Shown in pieces: positions 54,301-64,000 of a stretch of DNA of 64,000 nucleotides. Under the pieces are notes generated by a model that was not told the origin of the DNA, did no database searches, and saw only the letters and a list, made by a program, of their open reading frames with translations. The position numbers were made by a program, and so were the translations under genes. This stretch comes from Chondrilla cf. caribensis (taxonomy: Eukaryota > Porifera > Demospongiae > Chondrillida > Chondrillidae), in assembly GCA_964020155.1 (NCBI GenBank), contig OZ026560.1, forward strand, positions 2,755,259 through 2,819,258. Reading direction: 5' to 3'. How positions within the stretch are numbered: position 1 is the first letter of the stretch; every line of letters starts with the position of its first letter.

Positions 54301-56983
54301 CTGAATGAGGTCCCAATGCCTCAATACAAAGCAGCTGAAATATCCTACAGTATCTGTTGGGTCATCTCTCGTATGAAGACCTCACTGGACAGTGAAGCCA
54401 TTCGAGTATCAGATTTCACAAAGTGGATTGAGAAGAACAAGGCCAATCTCCCCACCAACCTCCCACCGTCAGAAGAAGTCTGCAAGGATCTCTCATCCAC
54501 AGGTCACTTTATGTACCTCCCCAACAAGGAAGACCCGTCCAATGGCTGGCTTGTACTGGACCTTCCATTCATACTCCATAAGGTATATGGGACTCTATTC
54601 TCCCCTTTAAAGAAGATTGTCAACAAATTTGGTCTTCTCAATTGTCAAAAGCTGTCAGTCCTTTTCCCCTCACTGGATCAAGGAATGGTTCGTGATGTCT
54701 TAACCAATTTAGAGTTCTGTATCGATGTGAATCCATCAATACTTGCAGAAGAAGTCACCCAGCTGACTGAGAGACCAGACAAGGATCACGACCATCTGTT
54801 CTTCCCAGCACTGGTATCATCCCAGCCTCCTAAGGTCTTCCCGCACTCTCAACAAGGCTGTCATGTGCTATCATGGCAGTTGGTAGTGGTCAGAAGGCCC
54901 TTCATATCTCCTCGTCTCCTTCAAACCATCATTCTTCGATTGGCGGCTCGTCGCGTTTTCCACTGCAAGCAAGATTCCAACACCAGGGAGCATTACTGTA
55001 GTGTGTGGGGTAACGGAATCTTCTGGCAGTCAAATGAAGATGTCGATGTAGCAGTTCAAATCAGCGACAGTGCTGTAGTTGAGTTGATTGGAAGAAGCGA
55101 GGTCAGTCCGGAAGTTCTCTGCTCGTACGTTTCAACCATCGCTGGAGACATCTCTGCCACAATACGTGAACTGTCCCCGAGTCTATCAGCTACTGCGTAC
55201 ATCATCCACCCAGCCAACCCTCAAGTGCTGCTGGAGAATCCCAGATCCCCCTCTTCTCACGAGAAGTTCCCGGTGGACATTATACCGGAGAACATAAGAA
55301 ATGTGAAGAGCACCTGTCTATCATGCAAAGTAGAGGAGGAACCAGCAACGAGAAAGCCCATTTCTGATTTGTTTTGTGGTTTTGTCCCAAAAGAAGACGT
55401 TATTCGACATTTGTCTTTTGTTTCTGGTGAGTTTGTGTGTTTATGTGTATGTATACATGTGAACTGTGATGTGTGCTATTGTATAGTACTGCATGGGGTT
55501 ATGTGTGTTGTGTGCTATTTGAACATACAACAACTCTACTTTATTCTACAGTGTACTATTTGTTCAGTATTGTCCTCTATCTGTTTGTGCATGTACTGTA
55601 CGTATGTACATGTGTACCACTGTATAGTACTATTACATTGTAGTTCTGTCTGTAATTCTTGCACATCCATTGTTCATTGCGAGTGTGTGTTGTTGTACTG
55701 TAGCAAGTACTGTACTTCATATTCCATACTTCCAGGTACAACAGCACCTCATCCTCGTCAAGTCTTTGACTGTGAAGCATTCATGGACAAGTTCAAGGAA
55801 AGATTCCTCCAATCTGTGGACTCACATGCCATTGTGTTGAGACTGGAGATAGAGAAGGTGATCTCTGGAAAGCTGTCTCACAGCATCAAAAACCAGCACG
55901 TTGGTGATGGGAACCAAGAGTTGTTTCTATACCTTCGAAGACAGGCTGATCCGGGAAGTATCCGTAAACTGTGTGATGTGATGGTGAGAGAAGAAGGCTA
56001 TGCTATGATGAACGAATTGGGGAGAGACATGAGAAGAGAATTGGATCTACTAACAGGTGTGTATGTACATGTTGTCATGTAGCTCAATATGTGTATACCA
56101 TTTTATTGCGAGTTACATGCATTGTGTGCACATGTACGTACGTATGTACTTTGTGTGCCGTGTCTGATAATTACATGTGAAAGTACAACAAATGTAATAA
56201 TATTTGTGTGTTTGTGTTTAATGCATGTAATTTATTACATGAATCAATTGTCTTTCTTTGCTTTTACCAGATTCCAAACTGAACACACCAATGGGTCCCC
56301 TTAAGACCACAACCACTGAGCCTCTCGAGACCACAACCACTGAGCCTCTGAAGACCACAACCACTGAGCCTCTCGAGACCACAACCACTGAGCCTCTCGA
56401 GACCACAACCACTGAGCCTCTTAAGACCACAACCACTGAGCCTCTCGAGACCACAACCACTGAGCCTCTCGAGACCACACCCACTGAGCCTCTCAAGACC
56501 ACAACCACTAATCCCCTCATGAACGCACCAACGGGTCCCCTCATGACCACAGCTACTGAGCATCTGAAGATGACACTCACTAATCCCCTCCTGACCACAC
56601 CCACTAAGCCTCTCAAGACCACACCCACCGAGCCACTCAAGACCACACCCACTGAGCCACTCAAGACCACACCCACTGATCCCCTCCTGACCACACACAC
56701 ATTAAATGGGTTGAATCGTCAAGTGATCCCCCATGTTTGTCTTGATTGGCAGTCTGTCGGTCATCACTTGGAAGTAGATCCCTCTGTGATGAAGGTCATA
56801 GATGATGACTATCACAATGATGTCGAGAAGTGTTGTCGTACCATGTTCACCAGATGGTTGTCTCATGATGAAGGTACAGGAGGAGCCCCAAGACTCTGGA
56901 GAACAGTTCTCAAAGCTCTCAAGAATGTCGGGTACACCAGTGTTGTTGGAGTTGTGGAGAGAACACTGTTTGAACATCAATAA
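51328..56983 (+). CDS. Ankyrin-ROC-COR-Death domain protein, paralogue 4 (long repeat linker)
   Basis: Exons 51328-55426, 55736-56056 and 56271-56983 (phase 1 junctions) give about 1710 residues. Nine 66-residue ankyrin pairs are present; pairs 4-9 form three near-identical 132-residue (396-bp) blocks with markers HGADF(Y/D)EKDG and KDAEYYVKDKD. The P-loop GNACSGKS is at residue 809, DFAGQHEY at 867 and SHWDKV takes the G4 position. The exon-2 helical domain is of the KLSHSIKNQHVGDGN type, as in paralogue 3. Exon 3 carries about 17 linker units (TTTTEPLE/K, TTPTEPLK), then the Death domain (about 1622-1710) with VVGVVERT instead of VVGDVERT. Intron 1 is 309 bp, a multiple of three and free of stops, so its retention would keep the frame. 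An inverted-repeat element sits in the leader. Confidence 0.93.
56279..56703 (+). repeat. Coding minisatellite: 24-bp units encoding the TTxTEPLx linker
   Basis: About 17 units of ACCACAACCACTGAGCCTCT plus CGAG/AAG lie inside exon 3 of ankyrin gene 4, in frame throughout (8 residues per unit). The first eight units are almost identical, and the later ones drift toward ACCACACCCACTGATCCC, the unit of the non-coding arrays. Homologous exons carry about 5, 5 and 1 units in paralogues 1, 2 and 3. Confidence 0.92.
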
Positions 56984-57004
56984 CAGTACCAATGTTCTGT
57001 TTTA

Positions 57005-59170
57005 TCAATGATCCCCTCCAGACCACACCCACTGTTCCCTTCCAGCTACACCTAGTGATTCCCGCTGTACTGCACCCAATGGTTGTTTCTAGAACACACA
57101 CTGTTTTCCTCCAGACCACACCCACTAATCCCTACAAGACCACACCCACTAATCCCCCACAAGACCACACCCACTATTCCCTTCCAGACCTCACCTCTGA
57201 CTTCCCTTGTGTTCTACACTCTCATCTTGAGAAACACCTACTGGACTACACCCACTGGATCATGCCCACTGGACCACACCCACTGGACCACACCCACTGT
57301 CCCCTTCCAGACCACACCTCTGACTACACTCTCATCTTGAGAAACACCTACTGGACTACACCCACTGGACCATGCCCACTGGACCACACCCACTGATTGC
57401 CTCAAGATCTATGGTTTCCCACCAACTGCAAGGACACACACCTGTGACTGATCTCCTGTCAACCACAGCTTCAACTTCTCACTGGACTGCACCCAATGAT
57501 CCCCTCCAGACCACACCCACTGTTCCCTCCCACTACACCTAGTGATTCCCACTGTACTGCACCCAATGGTTGTTTCTAGAACACACACTGTTTTCCTCCA
57601 GACCACACCCACTAATCCCCCACAAGACCACACCCACTGTTCCCTTCCAGACCACACCTCTGACTTCCCTTGTGTTCTGCACTCTCATTTTGAGAAACAC
57701 CTACTGATTCTCTGTGGACCACACCCACTGGACTACACCCAAGAATTCCCTCCAGAACTCATCCTCTTGACCACACCCACTGGACTACACCCAAGAATTC
57801 CCTCCAGAACTCATCCTCTTGACCACACCCACTGATAGCCACCAGGCCACAGTAATTCCAACTGGACCACACCCACTGTCACCCCAACACCCCCTACGTG
57901 CCTTCATTGTACCACACCCAATGTTTCCATTCAGATGGCTCTCAACTGACGATACCCACTGATCCCCTTCAGACCACACCTAGTAATTCTATCCAGACTG
58001 CACCCAATCTTCACCTCCGGAACACACCCACTGATCCACCTGGGTCACATCTGTTGATACCTACTGATCAGCACTCAATTATCTCCTTCAGACCACACTG
58101 GACCACACCAAGTGATCACACCACACCCATCAGTCCCATTCTGACTGGATCACATGATGCCCCCATGACCACACCCAGTCATACTCTCAAGATCACGGTC
58201 ATTGATCCCCTCGAGACCGCACCCCATGATTGATCCCCTCAAGAGGAGCTGCTGTTAAGACTACACCCAATGATGCCGTCAGTACTACACCCAATGATCC
58301 CCTCAAGACTACACCCAATGATGCCATCAGTACTACACCCAATGATGCCATCAGTACTACACCCAATGATCCCCTCAAGACTACACCCAATGATGCCATC
58401 AGTAATACACCCAATGATTCTCTCAAGACTACACTCAATGATGCCATCAGTACTACACCCAATGATGCCGTCAGTACTACACCCAATGATGCCATCAGTA
58501 ATACACCCAATGATTCTCTCAAGACTACACCCAATGATGCCATCAGTACTACACCCAATTATGCCTTCAGTAATACACCCAATGATCCCCTCAAGACTAC
58601 ACCCAATGATGCCATCAGTATTACAGCCAATGATCTACAAGACTACACCCAAAGCCACTGTTAAGACTACACCCAATGATGCTGTCAGCACTACACCAAA
58701 AGACCCCCTCGAAGACTCCCCCCAATACTACAACCAGAGACACTGTTAAGACTACACCCAATGATCCCCTCAAGACTACACCCAGTGATGCCATCAGTAC
58801 TACACTGAAAGATCCCCTCAAGACTACACCCAGTGATGCCATCAGTACTACACTGAAAGATCCCCTCAAGACTACACCCAAAGATACCGTCAGTACTACA
58901 CCCAAAGATGCTGTTATGACTACAGCCAATGATCCCCTTGAGACTACACCCAAATCCGCTGTTAAGACTACGTATACACCCAATGATGCCGTCAGTACTA
59001 CACCCAAAGATGCTGTTAAGACTACACCCAATGATGCTGTCAGTACTACACCAAAAGATCCCCTCGAGACTACATCCAAAGACGCTGTTAAGACTACACC
59101 CAATTGCAGTGACCCTCAGCCATGCCCAATGATTCCATCAAGACCACCCAATAACGCCTCAAGACCAAAC
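57005..59170. repeat. Minisatellite array downstream of ankyrin gene 4
   Basis: About 2.2 kb. The first part is CCAGACCACACCCACTG type. From 58255 to 59100 it is a regular 24-bp array of ACTACACCCAATGATGCCAT plus CAGT alternating with CCCCTCAAG units, in higher-order combinations. It begins about 20 bp after the stop codon. Confidence 0.9.
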
Positions 59171-59246
59171 TCAATGATGTATATATATAATGTTCTATTA
59201 TGTATTTACATTGTGTTCTTCTAGTATTTGTTTAATTTATTGAGTC

Positions 59247-59252
59247 ATTAAA
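59247..59252 (+). terminator. Possible polyadenylation signal after the array
   Basis: ATTAAA in GAGTCATTAAATGAATTATC, in the conserved tail after the array of gene 4. Weak evidence. Confidence 0.3.
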
Positions 59253-59467
59253 TGAATTATCAATTGAAGTAATTAAAATCATTACAAAGGTTAAGTGGGT
59301 ATACCTTAAACTACAAACTAAATACAACAAGTGCTTACACCACATGAACTAAATACACTAACCTACATATCAGCAAAATGGAATACACATGCACACACAC
59401 AACATTTCACAACAGAAAATACTAAAACGAAGCACAGCTGTTTGTGGATTCCTGTTCTTGTAGCAGT

Positions 59468-61234
59468 CTACTTTGACTTTAGGTTCAGTTTAGATAGTCC
59501 ACCTCTGAACTGTCCCATGATGCATCAAACTACAGCAGACAAGGGAGTCACAGAACCAAGGTTGTCACTGTAGGGTCCTCCCACAAGAAATAAGATTGAT
59601 TCCTCCCAACACGCATGCACGCATGCATGCACACATACACACACACACACTGTATAAACATACCTGCATCAATAGTGACCTCATATTCATCATCCTTCAA
59701 AATCCTATATGTAATCAAACAAAAAACCAAGTGCATAGTTGCACAATCCAATCTTTGTATGTAGTAGATTAGAGTGTGTAACAGTGTTGGTATGGCAGTT
59801 GTGCTGGGATTGGGTGGACCAAACACTGATGAACTCTGATATGGTAAAATGGAGGACTGATAGCAGTGACATCTCAAATGATACATACAGCATGATATAT
59901 GTATGCACCTGGAGACTATCAGTTCATCAGCACATGTTTAAATATAAGTTCCTCCCAATATTCTCAAAATTCTAAAAATATGAGAATATTGAGAGGAACT
60001 GTCTCCCCAAGTGAACTGAACCCCGGATCATCAGGATCTAGTCTGGAAGGGGTTCATATTAACCAATGACCCTCCCCCGCCTATGGTCTAGTGTAGCCAG
60101 ACCCTCACTCATGCCATCATACATTATAAATATGGGTTTGATCAACTTTTGACTTTGATATCTAAAAACACAGGATGACATTGATATGACAGAACTTACG
60201 AATGCCTCAGCAGTTATGACTTCCTTTTCGAGAATAGAAGCTGCAAACTGGATGAAGTTGACCTCAGAACCAGGGTGTGGTCTGGACAGAAAAGAATACA
60301 TTCTCATGATTTGTAGACACAATGCATAATACAACAAGTCCAAATCATGCAGTGGCATACAAAATGAGATTCAAACTACACTTCCAAAGTCATTTACAAT
60401 TTTATGCACCAAAAAGTATTCTTCAATCCGATTGGGCAAACAAAATCAGAAGAACAGAATTAGGTACATGATGAGACCAGACAAAGTCCCAATTTTGAAA
60501 TTGGAGGCAGGAATGGGTCTGGGCTATAGGGTTAGAGTGAGGGCTATGTGAGACTAAGGTTTAATAGGGTCTGGGTACTTTGGGCTAGGGTGGAGTACAG
60601 GGCAAATCTGAAACAACTTTCTCGAGCATCCCCAATTAACACTGAACTATGGACATATGTTTACATCAGCATTATAGCCCCATAGATGTGTGCATTTGAC
60701 ATTAATTGAAGATATTTGTCAATGTCAACTTTGAATTGTCAAAAGACGCCAATTTGAAGTTATCTAAGCATTGCGAATAACCTCCCTCCACACCCAATCT
60801 ACAACTCACTCCATATAACAAACATACCTATCTATAATGCACTTGTACACGTCTGCTTGCTTCACTAGTAGAATCTCCCAATCCTACAAGGAGTCCAGCA
60901 AAGACAACAGTGCTAAGGAGAGTTCTACTAGCAAAAGAAAAGGATATTACAGGATGATCACCTACTTCTGTAATTTTGTTACCAGAAGCCGAATAGGAGA
61001 ATACGCATGTTTGGTCTTCCTACATCGTAAAAGGAGAAAGGTGAACATAAAAGCTCCTGCATCGGTCCCACGTTATTTCGGGAACACACACGCTACGTAG
61101 CCATTGGATGCCATTCTTAGTAAAAACATCAACACATGCTGAACACTTAATAGTTTAACTTGTGCGTAGTGTAATTGGTGAACCGAGATGGCCATAAACT
61201 TCTCCACAGCAGTGTTCCCACCTGAAGCAAACCT
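59468..61234 (-). pseudogene. Second MYDGF-like paralogue, most complete copy but broken
   Basis: Five exons are recognisable. 61234-61151 encodes ASGGNTAVEKFMAISVHQL, but the donor GT has become TT. 61019-60966 is 54 nt and open (EDQTCVFSYSASGNKITE). 60281-60200 is 82 nt (PHPGSEVNFIQFAASILEKE). 59704-59664 is exon 5 with 17 nt deleted, hence frameshifted, but with a good AG acceptor. 59529-59468 is 62 nt and ends GLSKLNLKSK. Exon 3 was not found. Sizes and phases follow the complete MYDGF-like gene, which identifies the family. The lesions differ from those of the copy at 27033-28321. Confidence 0.65.
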
Positions 61235-62714
61235 CTGTTACAAGGTCTACCACTGATAGTAGAATACAACATGACATACGTAAGTACAGCAGTATCAAAT
61301 TAAACTGATATAGTATCAACCTCACTACTCATAATTGTAAGAGACACAGGAAGTGCAAATGATCACTGAACAAGATCCAAAGAAGCCATGCAATCTACAG
61401 TTTACAAAATAACACTTAGCAAACAATAAACAGACAGTCCTTGAAGACTGGGCCCCATGCCCACAGCAGCCAAGATGAATATCTCTAACCAACCACCAGG
61501 GATGTAATCCAGAACAAGTAACAACCTGAGACAGTCAACCTCAATAACTGGACAACTGGAAAAACAACTGCAATGACTCAGACCACACCCAACATTGAAT
61601 GAGTACACCACACCCTACCCACAAGGGTGAAACAACCATACATAGAAATGAACACTGCTGCAAGCACAAAGCAACCATTCCAGAATCAAAGGAGCACATA
61701 CACCACACCCAACCACAGGAGGAGTGACCACTGCAAACAGTACCTATATTAACAAGGAGAGCTATGACTGGAACAAGTGCACCAACATGGCAGCCAGATT
61801 GGACAGACATATGACAGGAAATACACTAGTACACACATTAACACATTGGTACCTACATGTACACACTACCTATACGTATAGGACACCATCACAACCAAAT
61901 CAACCAAACAGTGTGAATACCACATCCCCAAACACTTAATATATTAATATTAACTAAAAAGGGGATGAGACTACAAACCATGTGGGATGTATAACCGCAG
62001 ACACCCATATAGTGAACCAACATTACCCAATATGATATATGAATACAGATAGGTATACATTTGTACAATGACTCAAACCTGAAATGCAATCATTATATCA
62101 AACTGTATAAGGCAGGAGTAGCAGCTCAAGTGGTATTTCTTCAATAGATGTTGGGAAGAAAATGAAATTAGCTTTTGACTGCATACGTAAGTATGAAAGT
62201 ATGTAGCAAGACTTGACTAACCACAATAAAAATTGTCCTGTACAAAACAGCAGTTAGCAGACGGATGACACCAATAGCTTAACTGGAACAACATACTTAA
62301 TACGACCAAAATAACATGTCCGACCTCAATGAAAAGATCATTGTACAGACAGATTCAAAGTGAACTAGGTATATATGTACCTCAAACTACCACTAAGCTC
62401 AAGCGAGGTGGAGTAACCAACACAGCAGGAATTCTACTGACAAAACAGACCATTACCAGCCTCTATGAGGAGACTAAGAATGCACCGAGGTGTCCGGAAT
62501 GAGCTACCACAAACCACCATCTAGCAAGGTGGAAATAACCAGCATAGTCAAGACAGTATCAACACCACTTGCCAAACAACCAGGACAACCTTCAAGGGGA
62601 GATCGACTATAAACAGTGGAATCTGGAAAATGGATCTCGCAAGCCACCACCAGGCAAGGTGAAACAACAAACGAGGCCAACATAGTAGCAAAACTGCTGA
62701 CAATAGGACAGATT
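61235..62714. repeat. Spacer with scattered copies of the CCACC..GGTGG repeat family
   Basis: 61400-61760 and 62385-62700 carry diverged copies of the family described at 46680-48000. I see no coding exon, RNA gene or tandem array in the rest. Confidence 0.4.
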
Positions 62715-64000
62715 TGAGATGAGAGCCAAGCAAACTATCCTATTGTCACCAGACACACTTTTGGTAGGGGACATTTGTGGGTCTGGGGACTAGACTAGTA
62801 TTGAGGGCACTTTGAATGCACAAGTGTGCTAATCTGATATCTATGGCTGAACGGGAGACACAACCTCAGCAGAGACAACTCTGCTACAAAAGAAAACTAG
62901 AACCACCACCCGACTGGTGTGAATGAGCACCATGGTGGTCCTATTGAACCCCAACAACCTATAATAACCAACACTGCCACACCACCAACCACACCCATCC
63001 GCAGGGGTGGACCACACAAAACACCTGCTGTATAGTCTCAATTGATCTCCTCTATCACAATAGGTGCAATAACCAACACAGCCACTGGAGGAGGAATACT
63101 GCTGGTCAAGTAGAACTACAGGAAACCTCAATGAGGAGACCGACAATATACCGAGGTGCTCAAAATCAACTACAGTACTGTGCCTCAAACCACCTCCATA
63201 ACAGGTGGGATGAACAACACAGTCAAGACAGCTACACCACTGCTAGCAACACACAACCATCCTCAAGGATGACAGGAACATGTCCCAGGACACCAACTGA
63301 CTGACCAACCAACCAACCAGACAAACAAAGTAAACCACAACCACCCTAGAAGTGGAATCAACCATGAACTGTACATCACAGACAGACTATACAACCAACC
63401 ACTGCTGGGACAATCTCAGACACCTTTAATACCATATACAACCACAACTAGCTACACCAAACCTAGAGAAGACAAATTCAATGCACTTGATAAAGAACCT
63501 CGAAACCTACACCAATACACAAACACTATCACACTACAAACCTCCACCCACCTGGAAACCACCGTAGGAAGGGTACTATTGTGCAACTATTGAAGGACCA
63601 CACATACAAAAGTACACACATAACAACACAGTATACACATATGTATACGTACACCATCACCACAACATGATGAAAACAAAACTACAGACAACAATACACA
63701 CATGTATTATACACAAGGACCAATACAAAACTTACTGGAAGAGGTTGGAGGTACCTCGTTAGCAGGTGGAGGCACACTAGAGGTGTGCGTGTCAACCACT
63801 CCCCAAGTACACACTGGCATATTCTGCTGCTGGAGAACACCCAATAGCTGAGGTCTGCACGGGTTGGTGCTGGCTGAGTGGTGACTTCACAGTGGAGACC
63901 GAAGAAGACAACTCCGAGGACCAACAAGAGGACAGGATCGAGGAGATGTCTTGGTCAGACAAGACCAGAACTACGAGGAACACAAAGTCATGTCTGAGAA
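62715..64000. repeat. Segmentally duplicated block, copy 4, cut by the window edge
   Basis: Matches 49211-50515 at a constant offset. In that copy the MYDGF relic and ankyrin gene 4 follow within 900 bp, so another module probably begins just beyond 64000. Confidence 0.85.

Overview
The window looks like nuclear DNA of an invertebrate animal. Genes are split by introns with GT/AG borders, and many (CA)n and other tandem repeats are present. Animal families are present: a G-protein beta-5 subunit, MYDGF, a DENN-domain exon, and Roco proteins that carry ankyrin repeats and a Death domain. A sponge or another early-branching marine animal is my best guess; nothing in the sequence proves the species.

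Layout. 1-2584 holds the 3' end of a GNB5-like gene (+). Converging on it is a complete six-exon MYDGF-like gene (-, 3912-7204). From 7205 onward the window is a tandem array built on one theme: a MYDGF-type first exon on the minus strand lies head-to-head with a large plus-strand gene for an ankyrin-ROC-COR-Death protein. A 2-3 kb minisatellite follows, and then minus-strand exons of a second, decayed MYDGF-like paralogue. Four ankyrin-ROC-COR-Death genes are intact: 7260-11590, 18991-24308, 32697-37889 and 51328-56983, coding for about 1272, 1606, 1576 and 1710 residues. A fifth copy survives only as a deletion scar near 44.2 kb. The right edge (62.7-64.0 kb) repeats the DNA that precedes the fourth gene, so another copy probably starts just outside the window.

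Between the modules lie pieces of other loci: EF-hand-like exons at 14.3-15.2 kb and, broken, at 44.95-46.5 kb; a DENN exon and its frameshifted duplicate (28.8 and 42.6 kb); a plus-strand gene fragment of unknown family (15.2-16.3 kb) that runs up to a palindrome cluster; and a 5'-truncated non-LTR retrotransposon with a reverse-transcriptase tail and a restriction-like endonuclease region (16.5-18.2 kb).

The most striking point is the 24-bp minisatellite. Its unit reads TTP(T/N)(D/E)PLK. It forms the coding linker between the COR/helical part and the Death domain (1 to about 17 units, depending on the paralogue), and it continues as kilobases of non-coding array directly after the stop codon. 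The ankyrin part changes size independently, in 198-bp (66-residue, two-repeat) steps. These proteins therefore vary at both the presumed sensor end and the hinge before the signalling domain. That pattern would fit an expanded innate-immune or cell-death receptor family; the role is inference.
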